A DNA stretch of 45,250 nt from Oxalobacteraceae bacterium OM1 (GCA_004570315.1 SPQI01000228.1:1-45250); one strand, 5' to 3'; shown: positions 1-13,902, counted from the stretch's first letter. The notes: generated from the letters alone by a model not told the origin. Numbers and translations are program-made.

Positions 1-47
1 GGCATCTTCAGTTCGGTGGCAAATTGGGCTACGTTGTTACTCGCCAT
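1..47 (-). CDS. infB: Translation initiation factor IF-2, N-terminal fragment
   Basis: Only the first 15 or so codons lie inside the window; the gene continues beyond base 1. The minus-strand reading begins MASNNVAQFATELKMP, which matches the usual N-terminus of betaproteobacterial IF-2, the GTPase that brings initiator tRNA to the 30S subunit. An AGAGGA ribosome binding site sits just upstream at about 53-58. It follows nusA with a gap of 48 bases, as in the conserved rimP-nusA-infB operon, which supports the call despite the short fragment. Confidence 0.85.
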   Translation of the reverse strand, partial: MASNNVAQFATELKM

Positions 48-95
48 TCAGTCCTCTTTTCTATGTGTCGCGAGATGATAAAGTTGTTGCTGGAG

Positions 96-2143
<2,048 letters not shown>

Positions 2144-2188
2144 CACGCTCTCCGAATACCGCGCCGAACGGCGCAAAAACTGTTCAAC

Positions 2189-2223
2189 AAAAAAAAAAAT
2201 GGGCATCTGCCCATCTCTTTTTT
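2189..2223 (-). terminator. Terminator-like hairpin in the rimP-nusA-infB leader
   Basis: Read on the minus strand, ATGGGC and GCCCAT form a perfect 6-bp stem around a 4-base loop, followed at once by eleven T. It lies between the promoter at 2305-2333 and the rimP start at 2143, so it is inside the transcribed leader and not behind a gene. It may attenuate the operon. Confidence 0.7.
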
Positions 2224-2304
2224 GTCGCCCTCGGCCGCCTGCTGCCTGGCCGCGGAACACCGGGAGAACCTCACCCATTCCCGGTCGACTCTGTTAACTC
2301 TCTA

Positions 2305-2333
2305 ATTATAAACGGTTATTTGGCCTACCGCAA
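2305..2333 (-). promoter_or_regulatory. Sigma-70 promoter of rimP-nusA-infB
   Basis: The minus strand carries TTGCGG (2333-2328), a 17-base spacer and a perfect TATAAT (2310-2305). Transcription would start near 2298, giving a leader of about 155 bases before rimP. Confidence 0.8.
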
Positions 2334-2336
2334 TGG

Positions 2337-2366
2337 AAAATGCCCGCATCCCGACTAGGAGCGGGC
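2337..2366 (-). terminator. Intrinsic terminator of rluB
   Basis: On the minus strand GCCCGC (2366-2361) pairs with GCGGGC (2347-2342) across a 13-base loop and is followed by ATTTT. It lies about 25 bases past the rluB stop and just upstream of the rimP promoter, separating the two transcription units. Confidence 0.65.
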
Positions 2367-2391
2367 AAATTTCCCGAGAGAAAACGCCGGA

Positions 2392-3939
2392 TCAGCCGCG
2401 CGGCGTACGCCGCCGTCCGATGGCCTGCATGCCGATGCCCATGCGCTGGCCCATGCCGCCCTGACGACGCTTGTGCATGTCGGGGAAGCCGAGCGCGGTC
2501 TGCAGCGGGTCCGGCTGCCGGCTCTTCTGCTGGCCACCGTTGCCCTTGCTGTTGCCGTTGGCGGCGTTGCGGCCTTGACCGCGCTTCTGATTGCCGTTGC
2601 GGTCGGCCTGCTGCCCCTGGCCACCATTCCGCCCCTTGCCCTGCTGCTGGCCCTGGCCACCCTGCTTTTCCAGGCCGCTCAGCGTCATGAGGTTGCGGAC
2701 GGCATGCTCGTCGAGCTCTTCCCAGCGGCCGCGCTTGAGATTGGTTGGCAGCGTCATTGCACCGTAGCGTGTCCGGATGAGGCGAGACACGGTCAGGCCG
2801 ATCGCCTCGAACATGCGGCGCACCTCGCGGTTGCGGCCTTCGCCGATCGTCACACGGTACCAGCGGTTGACGCCTTCGCCGCCACCATCTGCGATTCGCG
2901 AAAACTGGGCGGGACCGTCTTCCAGTTCGACGCCGCTCAGCAGTTTCTGGCGCATGCCCTCTTCGAGCTCGCCCAGCGTGCGCACGGCATACTCGCGTTC
3001 GATGTTGTAACGCGGGTGCATCAGCCGATTGGCCAGATCCCCGGACGTCGTGAAGAGCAGAAGGCCTTCGGTATTGAAATCGAGTCGCCCCACCGCCAGC
3101 CACTTCCCCGCCTTCATCGTCGGCAGGCGTTCGAACACCGAGGGCCGGCCCTCGGGGTCGCTATGGCTCACAATTTCACCGGCAGGCTTGTGATAGATGA
3201 GGACGCGCGGTGGCCTCTTGCTCACCTTGCGCTGGACCAGCTTGCCATTGATGCGAACCTGGTCCGTCGGCAGAATCCGCTGTCCGATATGCGCCGGCTC
3301 GCCATTCACGGAAACGCGCCCCGCAATGATGAGTTCTTCCATTTCGCGCCGGGAACCGAGGCCGGCTTCGGCCAGCACCTTGTGCAGCTTCGGCGCATCG
3401 TCTTCGGCGGTCAGATCGCGGCGCACGGTCTTGGCGGCCGGCTGACGCCCCTGGCGATCATCGGTTGCGGCGCTATCGAAGGCTTCCGAGGTCACGAAAG
3501 AGAAGATGTCATCCGGCGTATTTGCAGCGGCCTTGCCGCTCTGCTTACCGCCAGCCTTGCCCCGGCCTTTGGCAGCCGGCTTGGCATTCTTCCGTTCCCC
3601 GCCCTGACGTTCGCCGCCGTCACGTTCGCCACCCTTACGCTCGCCCGGCTTGCGCCCGGTACGCTCGGCCTTTGGCTGCCGGGGCTCTTTCACCTCTGCA
3701 GCGGTCGCTTCTCCCGCCTCCACGGCTGCGCTCGCATCGCCCTGGCCACTCTCTGCAGGCGTACGTGCGGCACGGGTGCGACGCAGGCTGCGCGGACCAC
3801 GGACCCCGCGCTTGGCGGGCTTCTTCTTGCCTTCGTCCGCCGCAGCACCGTGCTCCTGTTCGGCACCGCCTTCGGTGGTTACGGGAGCGTCTTCGGCGGC
3901 GACCGTCGCGCGTGCATCATTGTGACTGGGCAGATTCAT
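2392..3939 (-). CDS. rluB: 23S rRNA pseudouridine synthase RluB with long low-complexity tails
   Basis: The 515-residue product isomerises a uridine of 23S rRNA (U2605 in E. coli). An S4 RNA-binding domain spans about 183-230 ([19 protein letters not shown]) and the RsuA/RluB catalytic domain follows, with the nucleophile D287 in GRLDFNTEG. The core is flanked by an Ala/Lys/Arg-rich N-terminal tail of about 180 residues with repeated GGER units and a Gly/Gln/Asn-rich C-terminal tail; together they make the protein far longer than E. coli RluB. The chosen ATG ([10 protein letters not shown]) overlaps the 3' end of scpB by 23 bases; the frame is open further upstream but there only shadows scpB. 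Confidence 0.93.
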   Translation of the reverse strand: MNLPSHNDARATVAAEDAPVTTEGGAEQEHGAAADEGKKKPAKRGVRGPRSLRRTRAARTPAESGQGDASAAVEAGEATAAEVKEPRQPKAERTGRKPGERKGGERDGGERQGGERKNAKPAAKGRGKAGGKQSGKAAANTPDDIFSFVTSEAFDSAATDDRQGRQPAAKTVRRDLTAEDDAPKLHKVLAEAGLGSRREMEELIIAGRVSVNGEPAHIGQRILPTDQVRINGKLVQRKVSKRPPRVLIYHKPAGEIVSHSDPEGRPSVFERLPTMKAGKWLAVGRLDFNTEGLLLFTTSGDLANRLMHPRYNIEREYAVRTLGELEEGMRQKLLSGVELEDGPAQFSRIADGGGEGVNRWYRVTIGEGRNREVRRMFEAIGLTVSRLIRTRYGAMTLPTNLKRGRWEELDEHAVRNLMTLSGLEKQGGQGQQQGKGRNGGQGQQADRNGNQKRGQGRNAANGNSKGNGGQQKSRQPDPLQTALGFPDMHKRRQGGMGQRMGIGMQAIGRRRTPRG

Positions 3940-4888
3940 CGTTCGCTTCTGGATTGTTCTGGCTGGGCGCATCGGCAGCCGGTGCGTCGGCGGCGTGCGC
4001 TGCGTCGTGATTTTCGGAGGGGTCCGCCGGCAATTCTTGCTCAAGCGGTTCGGATTGGAGTTCGGTCTGGGAAGTTGGTTCAGGTGCCTCTTGCGTGATG
4101 GCAGATTCGCCATCAATCACCTTGTCGGCTGGGGCTTCCGTTGGGTCGCCGCCTGATTCTTCAGAAGTGTCGGCAGCTGCTGCGTCCTGCTCTTGTGCGG
4201 GGGTTGCGTCCGAGTCCGGCGAACCCACCTCGGACGCGCTCTGTACCTCGCCGTCGGGTTCCGCTTGCACGGCATCTTGAGCCTGCTCGAGATTTGCCTG
4301 CATGTCTCCCGCGAGGGCTTGCATTTCCGGCAGCACGCCGGCTTGAACGTCGTCCCGGGTCACCTGCTGCAGCGGCGGCAACTGGTCGAGCGCCTTGAGG
4401 CCGAGGTCGTCGAGGAATTGCTTGGTCGTGGCGAACAGAGCCGGCCGGCCCGGTACGTCGCGATGTCCGATCGCCTCGATCCATCCGCGGTCTTCGAGCA
4501 TCTTGATCGTCTGGGAGTTCACCGTCACGCCGCGGATTTCTTCGATGTCGCCGCGGGTTACAGGCTGCCGGTAGGCGATGATGGCCAGCGTTTCAAGCGT
4601 GGCACGGGAATATTTCGGCGGCTTTTCGGGGTTGAGGCGATCGAGATATCTTTTCATCTCGGGCCGGCTCTGGAAACGCCAACCGGTTGACAGGCTCACC
4701 ACCTCGATGCCCTTGTCACCCCAGTCGCTCCGCAACTCTTCCAGCAACGCACGCACAGTGTCCGCGCCGATTTCCGACTCACCCTCGCCATCTTCCATAA
4801 AGAGCTTCTTCATGTCGTTGATGGACAGCGGCTCATGCGCGCACAGCAATGCGGTTTCGAGGACTTTCTTGGCCTCAAGTGTGTTCAT
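3917..4888 (-). CDS. scpB: Segregation and condensation protein B (ScpB)
   Basis: ScpB dimers, with the kleisin ScpA, form part of the SMC condensin complex in chromosome compaction. The first 190 or so residues hold the paired winged-helix domains, including [20 protein letters not shown] and [16 protein letters not shown]. The remaining 130 residues are an acidic Ala/Glu/Asp/Pro-rich tail, probably disordered. scpA is not adjacent in this window. The gene overlaps rluB and lies downstream of the initiator tRNA. No Shine-Dalgarno sequence is visible before the ATG, which follows CATAATAAAA directly. Confidence 0.93.
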   Translation of the reverse strand: MNTLEAKKVLETALLCAHEPLSINDMKKLFMEDGEGESEIGADTVRALLEELRSDWGDKGIEVVSLSTGWRFQSRPEMKRYLDRLNPEKPPKYSRATLETLAIIAYRQPVTRGDIEEIRGVTVNSQTIKMLEDRGWIEAIGHRDVPGRPALFATTKQFLDDLGLKALDQLPPLQQVTRDDVQAGVLPEMQALAGDMQANLEQAQDAVQAEPDGEVQSASEVGSPDSDATPAQEQDAAAADTSEESGGDPTEAPADKVIDGESAITQEAPEPTSQTELQSEPLEQELPADPSENHDAAHAADAPAADAPSQNNPEANDESAQSQ

Positions 4889-5041
4889 TTTTATTATGCG
4901 TGTTTTGGTACAAGCAACTTATCGCCAGCGGCACGCAAGGGATGCGGCCCGGTTCGGAGAACTGCTGATGCTGCACTATCCCGACGCCTCGGTTTGGAGG
5001 AGGTGTGATGAGAGGCGGGGAAATGTAAAGGCTTGTGAGAC

Positions 5042-5119
<78 letters not shown>

Positions 5120-5269
5120 TCTGAAGAAATGAAGTATAGCGTGATTTGTGGTGCAATGCAAACTCCGTCGCCACAAAACCTGCGGTGCTACACTTGCACC
5201 GCTGCTGACCACGCAAGGGCTCGCGTTCCTCGACTGCCGGCAATTGCGTCAATCCTTACGATCCGGCCC

Positions 5270-5848
5270 ATGAAATTCTGCTCCGAGTGCGCGCACCCCG
5301 TTTCCCTGCAAGTCCCGCCCGACGATAACCGTCCACGCTTCGTCTGCACGCAGTGCGGGACGATCCATTACCAGAATCCGAAGATGGTGATCGGCTCCAT
5401 ACCGGTATGGGACCACGACGGCGATACGCGTGTCCTGCTGTGCAAGCGCGCCATCGAGCCGCGCTACGGCTACTGGACCCTGCCTGCGGGCTTCATGGAG
5501 AACAATGAAACGACGGGTGAGGCCGCTTCCCGCGAGACGTTCGAGGAAGCGGGTGCTCGCATCGAACTGCACGACCTGTTCACCCTGTTGAACGTGCCGC
5601 ATGTGCACCAGGTCCACATGTTCTATCGCGCGACGCTGCTCGACCTGGATTACGCCGCCGGTACGGAGAGCCTAGACGTCGCCCTTTTCCGGGAAAGCGA
5701 AATCCCGTGGGACGACATCGCCTTCCCGACCATCACCCATACCTTGCGTTTTTTCTTCGCCGATCTTGCCCGCATCAAGCGCGAGGGCGGTGCGTACGCC
5801 CTCCACTCGCACGACATCCTGAAGCCCATGCGCCGCAGCAGCGAGTGA
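5270..5848 (+). CDS. Nudix hydrolase with N-terminal zinc ribbon
   Basis: The 192-residue protein begins MKFCSECAHP. Two CxxC pairs (C4/C7 and C26/C29) form a zinc ribbon, and a complete Nudix box follows at 74-95 (G74, E80, R88, E89, E92, E93, G95), the metal site used to hydrolyse nucleoside diphosphate-linked substrates. Relatives are annotated as ADP-ribose pyrophosphatase or NUDIX protein; the substrate cannot be read from sequence. The start was chosen at the zinc ribbon, since the frame upstream to 5129 has no family resemblance. It ends 4 bases before the convergent ammonium channel gene. Confidence 0.9.
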   Translation: MKFCSECAHPVSLQVPPDDNRPRFVCTQCGTIHYQNPKMVIGSIPVWDHDGDTRVLLCKRAIEPRYGYWTLPAGFMENNETTGEAASRETFEEAGARIELHDLFTLLNVPHVHQVHMFYRATLLDLDYAAGTESLDVALFRESEIPWDDIAFPTITHTLRFFFADLARIKREGGAYALHSHDILKPMRRSSE

Positions 5849-5852
5849 GGCG

Positions 5853-7055
5853 CTACCAGCTGGTTTCGCGCTCGGCGGTCGCGCTGATGCGATGGATGGA
5901 GAGGTCGGCCCCGTCGAATTCCTGTTCGGGATCGAGCCGCAGGCCGACCACCCGCTTCAGCACGCCGTAAACCAGCGTACCGCCGGCCACCGCAATGGCC
6001 ACGCCCAGGACGGTGCCGATCAGCTGCGACATGAACGACACGCCGCCAACGCCGCCCAACGCCGCCTGCCCGAAAATCCCGGCGGCGATGCCGCCCCAGG
6101 CGCCACACAGTCCGTGCAGCGGCCACACACCCAGCACGTCGTCCACTTTCCATTTGTTCTGCGTCAGCGTGAACATCCACACGAACACGGCGGCGGCAAT
6201 CCCGCCGGTGACCAACGCCCCAAGCGGATGCATGAGATCCGAGCCGGCGCACACGGCAACGAGGCCGGCCAGCGGCCCGTTGTAGGCGAAGCCTGGATCG
6301 TTCTTGCCCAGCAGGACGGCAACCAGCGTGCCACCCACCATCGCCATCAGCGAATTCAGGGCGACGAGGCCGTTCATCTTGTCGAGCGTCTGCGCGCTCA
6401 TCACATTGAAGCCGAACCAGCCGACCGTCAGGATCCAGGCGCCGAGCGCGAGAAAAGGAATGTTCGACGGCGGATGGGCGGCGATTGCGCCGTCCTTGGA
6501 ATAGCGGCCGCGGCGCGCTCCTAGCAGCAGTACCGCCGGCAGTGCAATCCAGCCGCCGACCGCATGCACGACTACGGAACCGGCGAAGTCGTGGAATTCC
6601 TGCGAAAAGACGGCCTTGAGCCATCCCTGGATACCGAAGCGCTGGTTCCACGCGATTCCCTCGAACAGCGGGTAGACCAGCCCAACCAGGATAGCCGTGG
6701 CGATCAGTTGCGGATGGAATTTGGCGCGCTCGGCGATGCCGCCGGAAATGATGGCCGGAATTGCGGCGGCGAAGGTCAGCAGAAAAAAGAACTTCACCAG
6801 CTCGAAGCCGTTGCGCTGGGACAGCGTCGCGGCGTCCGCAAAGAAATCGACACCGTAGGCGATGGTGTAGCCGACAAAGAAATACGCAATGGTCGATACG
6901 GCAAAATCGACTAAGATTTTGACCAAGGCGTTGACCTGATTCTTCTTGCGTACGGTGCCCAGTTCCAGAAAGGCAAATCCGGCGTGCATCGCCAGGATCA
7001 TGATGGCCCCGAGCAGAATGAATAAGGCGTCGGCACCGTGTTTATGCGCGTCCAT
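5853..7055 (-). CDS. amtB: Ammonium channel protein Amt
   Basis: This 400-residue inner-membrane protein conducts ammonium/ammonia. About eleven hydrophobic segments are visible. The twin pore histidines are H164 (in FAGSVVVHAVGG) and H314 (in WPLHGLCGAWGG), and D156 of the substrate site is present. The start is the ATG at 7055 (MDAHKHGADALF), preceded by GGGAG. The frame runs upstream to 7139, but that stretch contains the promoter. No glnK (PII) gene is adjacent, unlike the common glnK-amtB pair. A sigma-54 promoter precedes it, which implies control by nitrogen status. Confidence 0.94.
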   Translation of the reverse strand: MDAHKHGADALFILLGAIMILAMHAGFAFLELGTVRKKNQVNALVKILVDFAVSTIAYFFVGYTIAYGVDFFADAATLSQRNGFELVKFFFLLTFAAAIPAIISGGIAERAKFHPQLIATAILVGLVYPLFEGIAWNQRFGIQGWLKAVFSQEFHDFAGSVVVHAVGGWIALPAVLLLGARRGRYSKDGAIAAHPPSNIPFLALGAWILTVGWFGFNVMSAQTLDKMNGLVALNSLMAMVGGTLVAVLLGKNDPGFAYNGPLAGLVAVCAGSDLMHPLGALVTGGIAAAVFVWMFTLTQNKWKVDDVLGVWPLHGLCGAWGGIAAGIFGQAALGGVGGVSFMSQLIGTVLGVAIAVAGGTLVYGVLKRVVGLRLDPEQEFDGADLSIHRISATAERETSW

Positions 7056-7105
7056 CGACAATAGCTCCCAATTGGTGTGCAGCGGCAAAATTGCGCACCA
7101 GCAAA

Positions 7106-7121
7106 AGCAATATCCGTTCCA
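7106..7121 (-). promoter_or_regulatory. Sigma-54 (-24/-12) promoter of amtB
   Basis: The minus strand reads TGGAACGGATATTGCT. This matches the sigma-54 consensus TGGCACG-N4-TTGCW at all but one defined position, with the invariant GG (7120-7119) and GC (7108-7107) separated by the required 10 bases. Transcription would start near 7096, about 40 bases before the amtB ATG. Confidence 0.8.
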
Positions 7122-7190
7122 TTTTGGTGCCGAACGCAAGTCCTTGATTTCTCATTGATGAACACGCCCACACTCACTGTTTTGAGGACG

Positions 7191-7207
7191 CGCACCAAAA
7201 CAGAGCG
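7191..7207. promoter_or_regulatory. Candidate NtrC binding site
   Basis: The sequence cGCACCAAAACAGAGCg agrees with the NtrC dyad TGCACCAAAATGGTGCA at 13 of 17 positions, with the left half perfect. It lies about 95-110 bases upstream of the predicted amtB start, a normal enhancer distance for sigma-54 promoters. It also falls in the leader of aat on the other strand. Confidence 0.45.
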
Positions 7208-7234
7208 CCTCGGAGTACCGAATTGGGGAACAGC

Positions 7235-7957
7235 ATGATTGCGTGGCTGGAAGGCGATGCACCATTTCCGGACGTTTCTCGCGCCCTGACGGAAGCCGAT
7301 GGCGCCGCGGGACTGCTCGCCGCTGGCGGCGACCTGTCGCCGCGCCGGCTGCTTGCGGCCTACAAGCGAGGCATCTTCCCCTGGTTCTCGCCCGGCCAGC
7401 CCATCCTCTGGTGGAGCACCGACCCGCGCATGGTGCTCGAGACCGAACGCTTTCACGTTTCGCACAGTCTCAAGAAGATATTGAAGAAGGTGCACAAGAG
7501 CATGCACGACGACGGCCGATGGCAGGTGCGGTTCGACGCCAGCTTCGAGGCCGTGATGCGCGCCTGTGCGTCGCCGCGCAGCGAGAGCGGCGGGACGTGG
7601 ATCACCGAAGACATCGTGGACGGCTATTGCGGCCTCCACCGCATGGGTTATGCGCATTCGGCCGAAGTCTGGCTGGATGGGCGGCTGGTGGGCGGCGCGT
7701 ACGGCGTCTGTATCGGCCGCATGTTCTTCGGTGAGTCGATGTTCGCCCGGGTCAGCGATGCCTCCAAGGTGGCGCTGGCTTATCTCGTGCACTTCCTGAA
7801 GTCCCACGGCGTCATGCTGATCGATTGTCAACAGGAGACCTCGCATCTTGCATCCCTTGGCGCGCAACCCATCGAGCGGAAGGCATTTATTGCGCATCTT
7901 GAAAGGGCGATTGCGCAGCCGGGTATCGAAACGTGGGAACCACTCGACCTCTTCTGA
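7235..7957 (+). CDS. aat: Leucyl/phenylalanyl-tRNA--protein transferase
   Basis: Aat adds Leu or Phe from charged tRNA to proteins with N-terminal Lys or Arg, producing N-degrons for ClpS/ClpAP. The 240-residue product has the typical segments [54 protein letters not shown] and RMFFGESMF. The ATG at 7235 is used (GGGGA 5 bases upstream); a TTG at 7223 is also in frame. bpt, encoding the other N-degron transferase, begins 82 bases downstream on the same strand. Confidence 0.96.
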   Translation: MIAWLEGDAPFPDVSRALTEADGAAGLLAAGGDLSPRRLLAAYKRGIFPWFSPGQPILWWSTDPRMVLETERFHVSHSLKKILKKVHKSMHDDGRWQVRFDASFEAVMRACASPRSESGGTWITEDIVDGYCGLHRMGYAHSAEVWLDGRLVGGAYGVCIGRMFFGESMFARVSDASKVALAYLVHFLKSHGVMLIDCQQETSHLASLGAQPIERKAFIAHLERAIAQPGIETWEPLDLF

Positions 7958-8039
7958 AACCCAACCGAAAAACCCCTACGACGAGCCACCGGGCGGGTGT
8001 ACATTACCCTTGTCCGCCCAGCTGCCAGGCAAGCATCAC

Positions 8040-8795
8040 ATGACGCATCTCAAAGACCTGCCGTTCGCCACCCTGCAGTTCTACGCGACTGCGCCTTACC
8101 CGTGCAGCTATCTCGATGGCCGCCAGGCCCGCTCGCAAGTCGCCACGCCGTCGCATCTGATCAACGCGGACGTCTATTCGGAGCTCGTCAAGAACGGCTT
8201 CCGGCGCAGCGGCATCTTCACCTACCGCCCGTATTGCGACGGTTGCCACGCCTGCATCCCGGTGCGCGTCAAAGCGGACGAATTCGTGCCGAACCGCAGC
8301 CAGCGCCGCGCCTGGAAGCGGCATGACGATCTGGTCACCTGGGTCACCAATTTGTCCTATCTGCCGGAGCATTACGATCTCTACCTGCGTTACCAGGCCG
8401 CCCGCCACGCCGGCGGCGGCATGGATCACGACAGCCGGGATCAGTACGCGCAGTTCCTCCTGCAAAGCAAGGTCAACACGCGTCTGGTGGAGTTCCGCGA
8501 GCCGGACGGCACGCTGCGCATGGTGAGCATCATCGACGTGCTCAACGACGGCCTGTCATCGGTCTATACCTTCTACGATCCCGACGTGGAAGGCGCCTCC
8601 TTCGGCACCTACAACATCCTCTGGCAGATCGAACAGGCCAAGCGCCTCGGCATGCCTTATGTCTATCTCGGCTATTGGATCCAGCACAGCGTGAAAATGG
8701 CGTACAAGGTCAATTTCAAGCCGTTGGAAGCGCTGCATCAAGGTCGCTGGCAGGCATGGCAGCCCGATTACTGGAATGCCTTCGAAGACCGCTGA
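8040..8795 (+). CDS. bpt: Aspartate/glutamate leucyltransferase (bacterial ATE-type)
   Basis: Bpt transfers leucine from leucyl-tRNA to N-terminal Asp or Glu, a second route to N-degrons. The 251-residue protein starts [15 protein letters not shown] and carries the ATE N-domain cysteines in [13 protein letters not shown] and the C-domain segments SSVYTFYDP and YVYLGYWI. The frame is open upstream into aat, but homology begins at 8040. It sits between aat and pyrD, a common arrangement in betaproteobacteria, and is probably co-transcribed with aat. Confidence 0.95.
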   Translation: MTHLKDLPFATLQFYATAPYPCSYLDGRQARSQVATPSHLINADVYSELVKNGFRRSGIFTYRPYCDGCHACIPVRVKADEFVPNRSQRRAWKRHDDLVTWVTNLSYLPEHYDLYLRYQAARHAGGGMDHDSRDQYAQFLLQSKVNTRLVEFREPDGTLRMVSIIDVLNDGLSSVYTFYDPDVEGASFGTYNILWQIEQAKRLGMPYVYLGYWIQHSVKMAYKVNFKPLEALHQGRWQAWQPDYWNAFEDR

Positions 8796-8870
8796 CACGG
8801 CCCGGCATGACGGCGAGCAAGTAGAATACGGCTTTCGCCACGCGGCGCCTCGCGCCATCCCGTTCGCCCC

Positions 8871-9914
8871 ATGTCCGACAAGCTGCTCTACGCCCTCGCG
8901 CGCCCTCTCCTCTTCTCGCTCGATCCCGAAGCCGCCCACAATCTGACCCTGCCCGCGCTGAAGCGCGCCGCGCAGCTTGGGCTGACGCGCGTCTGCGCCC
9001 GTCCGCAGGACGATGCACGCACGGTGATGGGCATCCGCTTCCCGAATCCGGTCGGTCTCGCCGCGGGACTGGACAAGGACGGCGCCTACATCGACGGGCT
9101 CGCCGCACTTGGCTTCGGCTTCATCGAAGTTGGCACGGTGACGCCGCGCGGCCAGCCGGGCAATCCGCAGCCGCGCATGTTCCGCCTGCCGGCGGCGAAG
9201 GCCATCATCAATCGCATGGGCTTCAACAATCATGGCGTCGATGCCTTCGTCGCCAACGTGCAGGCATCGCGCTTCTATCAGGACAAGCAGGGCGTGCTCG
9301 GCCTGAACATCGGCAAGAACGCCGACACGCCGATCGAACGCGCGGCGGACGACTATCTGCGCTGCCTCGACAAGGTCTATCCGTACGCGAGCTATGTGAC
9401 CGTCAATATCTCTTCGCCGAACACCAAGAATCTGCGCCAACTGCAAGGCGGCTCCGAACTCGACGGCCTGCTTGCGCAACTCAAAGACGCACAGCAGCGC
9501 CTCGCCGACCGGCACAAGCGCTACGTGCCCATCGCGCTGAAGATCGCGCCTGATGTGGATGGCGAACAGATCAAGACGATTGCCGCGGCGCTGTTGCGGC
9601 ACAAGATCGATGCGGTGATCGCGACGAACACGACGATCACCCGCGACGCGGTGAAGGGCCTGCCGCACGCGGAGGAAGCGGGCGGACTGTCGGGCGCGCC
9701 GGTGTTCGAACTGTCGAACCAGGTGATCCGCGACCTGAAGTCGGAGTTGGGCGATGCGATTCCCATCATTGGCGTCGGCGGCATTCTGTCGGGTGCCGAT
9801 GCGGCCGCCAAGGTCGCCGCGGGCGCTTCGCTGGTGCAGCTCTACAGCGGACTCATTTATCGCGGCCCTGCGCTCGTTCGGGAGTGCGCGGCGGCCCTGC
9901 GCAAATCGCGCTAA
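8871..9914 (+). CDS. pyrD: Dihydroorotate dehydrogenase (quinone), class 2
   Basis: PyrD oxidises dihydroorotate to orotate in pyrimidine synthesis and passes electrons from FMN to membrane quinone. The 347-residue length and the N-terminal membrane-associating helix ([21 protein letters not shown]) mark class 2. Seen motifs are [36 protein letters not shown], the catalytic-serine region VNISSPNT and IPIIGVGGI in the FMN phosphate site. It follows bpt by 75 bases and precedes an aldo/keto reductase gene by 46 bases. Confidence 0.97.
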   Translation: MSDKLLYALARPLLFSLDPEAAHNLTLPALKRAAQLGLTRVCARPQDDARTVMGIRFPNPVGLAAGLDKDGAYIDGLAALGFGFIEVGTVTPRGQPGNPQPRMFRLPAAKAIINRMGFNNHGVDAFVANVQASRFYQDKQGVLGLNIGKNADTPIERAADDYLRCLDKVYPYASYVTVNISSPNTKNLRQLQGGSELDGLLAQLKDAQQRLADRHKRYVPIALKIAPDVDGEQIKTIAAALLRHKIDAVIATNTTITRDAVKGLPHAEEAGGLSGAPVFELSNQVIRDLKSELGDAIPIIGVGGILSGADAAAKVAAGASLVQLYSGLIYRGPALVRECAAALRKSR

Positions 9915-9960
9915 AGTGGGCGGCTCCGGTCCCGCCGCGGACCATCCTCAGGGAGCCCAC

Positions 9961-11004
9961 ATGGACAAGATCAAGCTCGGCGGCAGTGACCTGCTCGTCT
10001 CGAAGGTGTGCCTCGGCACCATGACCTTCGGCGAGCAGAACTCGGAAGCCGACGCCCACAGCCAGCTCGACTATGCGCTCGAGCGCGGCATCAATTTCAT
10101 CGACACCGCCGAGATGTACCCCGTCATGGCCCGCACCGAGACGCAGGGCTCGACGGAGCGCTTCATCGGCACCTGGTTGAAGAAGTCCGGCAAGCGCGAC
10201 CGCATCGTGCTCGCGACCAAGGCCGCCGGCCCGTCGCGCGGCATGCCGTGGATCCGCGACGGGAAGGCCGACTTCAACGCCGCCAACCTTAAGGCGGCCG
10301 TCGACGCCAGCCTGCAACGCCTGCAGACCGACCACATCGACCTCTACCAACTCCACTGGCCGAGCCGCAATGCGCCCATCTTCGGGCAGCTATCCTTCGA
10401 TCCAACCAAGGAGCGTCCGCATACGCCGATCGCCGAGACGCTGGGCGTGCTGGCCGAGCTGGTAAAGGCTGGGAAGATTCGGCACATCGGCGTGTCGAAC
10501 GAAACGCCTTGGGGCGTGATGGAGTTCATCCGGCAGGCAGAAGCAAACGGGCTGCCGCGCATCGTCTCGATCCAGAATGCATACAACCTGGTCAACCGCA
10601 GCTTCGAAAACGGCTTGGACGAAGCCTGCTACCGCGAACGCGTCGGCCTGCTCGCCTATAGTCCGCTCGCCTTCGGCCAGCTGACCGGCAAGTACCTCGC
10701 CGATCCCAAGGCGCATGGCAGGCTGACGATCTTCCCGCCGACCTGGAGTCCGCGCTATTCCCGTCCCACCGTGTCCGCCGCCGTCAAGCTCTACGCCGAA
10801 CTCGCTCGCACCAACAAGCTGTCGCCCGCCCAGCTGGCATTGGCCTGGTGCTATTCACGCTGGTTCGTCGCATCGACCATCATCGGCGCGACGACGCTGC
10901 ATCAGCTGAAGGAAGACATCGACGCGCTGGACGTTACGCTGAGCGACGACATGCAACAGGAAATCCAGGCCATCCACCTCGCCATCACCAATCCCGCGCA
11001 GTAG
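9961..11004 (+). CDS. NADP(H)-dependent aldo/keto reductase, Tas-like
   Basis: The 347-residue protein is a TIM-barrel aldo/keto reductase resembling E. coli Tas. The catalytic tetrad is visible: Asp and Tyr in FIDTAEMYP, Lys in LATKAAGP and His in DLYQLHWP; RHIGVSNET and YSPLAFGQLTGKY are also typical. Its physiological substrate is unknown. The ATG at 9961 (MDKIKLGGSDLLVSK) follows an AGGGAG site. The frame is open upstream into pyrD but is not coding there. It ends before a terminator shared with clpA. Confidence 0.9.
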   Translation: MDKIKLGGSDLLVSKVCLGTMTFGEQNSEADAHSQLDYALERGINFIDTAEMYPVMARTETQGSTERFIGTWLKKSGKRDRIVLATKAAGPSRGMPWIRDGKADFNAANLKAAVDASLQRLQTDHIDLYQLHWPSRNAPIFGQLSFDPTKERPHTPIAETLGVLAELVKAGKIRHIGVSNETPWGVMEFIRQAEANGLPRIVSIQNAYNLVNRSFENGLDEACYRERVGLLAYSPLAFGQLTGKYLADPKAHGRLTIFPPTWSPRYSRPTVSAAVKLYAELARTNKLSPAQLALAWCYSRWFVASTIIGATTLHQLKEDIDALDVTLSDDMQQEIQAIHLAITNPAQ

Positions 11005-11043
11005 TCCCGCACACGCATTCCGCGCACAATCACGACGCGCAAG

Positions 11044-11081
11044 AAAAAAGCCCCGGAGCTTTCGCATCCGGGGCTTTTGTT
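11044..11081. terminator. Bidirectional terminator between the aldo/keto reductase gene and clpA
   Basis: AGCCCCGGA pairs with TCCGGGGCT around GCTTTCGCA, with an A-run on the left and TTTTGTTT on the right, so it can end transcription from both convergent genes. Confidence 0.85.
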
Positions 11082-11094
11082 TGCTGCTTGCCGA

Positions 11095-13391
<2,297 letters not shown>

Positions 13392-13395
<4 letters not shown>

Positions 13396-13700
13396 GCTTC
13401 CTCCATCACGCACTGCAGGGGATGTCCTGCTTTCCTTGCGTGGGTTAAAACCAATTCTACTTTAGTCGACGCAATATCCTTGGGATACACGCCGCACATA
13501 CCTTTACCGTCGCGATGAACCTTGAGCATGATCTGGGTGGCAGTCTCACGGTCCTTGTTGAAGTACTCCTGGATGATCGCGACCACGAATTCCATCGGGG
13601 TGTAGTCGTCGTTCAATAGCAGTACCTGGTACATCGGTGGGGGCTTGAGCTTCTGCTCTTGCCTAGCAAGTACCGTACCGTTGTCATGCTGAGTTGCCAT
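13392..13700 (-). CDS. clpS: ATP-dependent Clp protease adaptor ClpS
   Basis: ClpS (102 residues) recognises N-terminal Leu, Phe, Tyr or Trp and delivers such proteins to ClpAP. The N-degron pocket residues are present: N30-D31 in [12 protein letters not shown] and H62 in LKVHRDGKG, and the GVYPKDIA loop is conserved. The flexible N-terminal tail (about 20 residues) is of normal length. It is the first gene of the clpS-clpA unit and lies in the same window as both transferases that create its substrates. Confidence 0.97.
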
Positions 13701-13873
13701 GCGTATAAGTCTAAAGCGATGTACAGGGGCACTTGGGCCCGAAACTGGGCAGGGATTCCTAACTAATATTACGCCGTTTCAGCCTGTGTCGCAGATTGCG
13801 CCAAACACAGGCAATTCAAGATCGGCCATCTGCAAAAGGCTTGCTTTTCCTCAAATCCGGCAAGGAACTCGCC
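13701..13873. other. Intergenic region upstream of clpS and cspA
   Basis: This is the left part of a 331-base gap between the divergent genes clpS and cspA. It should hold the clpS promoter, but no convincing -35/-10 pair stands out on the minus strand. Confidence 0.4.
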
Positions 13874-13902
13874 TTGACTTTTATTTTTTTTGCAGGAACA
13901 AT
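13874..13902 (+). promoter_or_regulatory. Candidate sigma-70 promoter of the cold-shock gene
   Basis: TTGACT (13874-13879), a T-rich 17-base spacer and AACAAT (13897-13902). Transcription from here would give a leader of about 120 bases before the cold-shock gene, the long 5' UTR typical of cspA-type genes. Confidence 0.5.

Noticed and set aside
2473-4098. A long plus-strand frame opposite rluB.
   Set aside because: Antisense shadow of rluB; no recognisable domain and no ribosome binding site.
7112-7128. A second NtrC-like dyad on the amtB control region.
   Set aside because: It overlaps the -24 element, where an activator site is not expected, so it is mentioned only as a possible coincidence.
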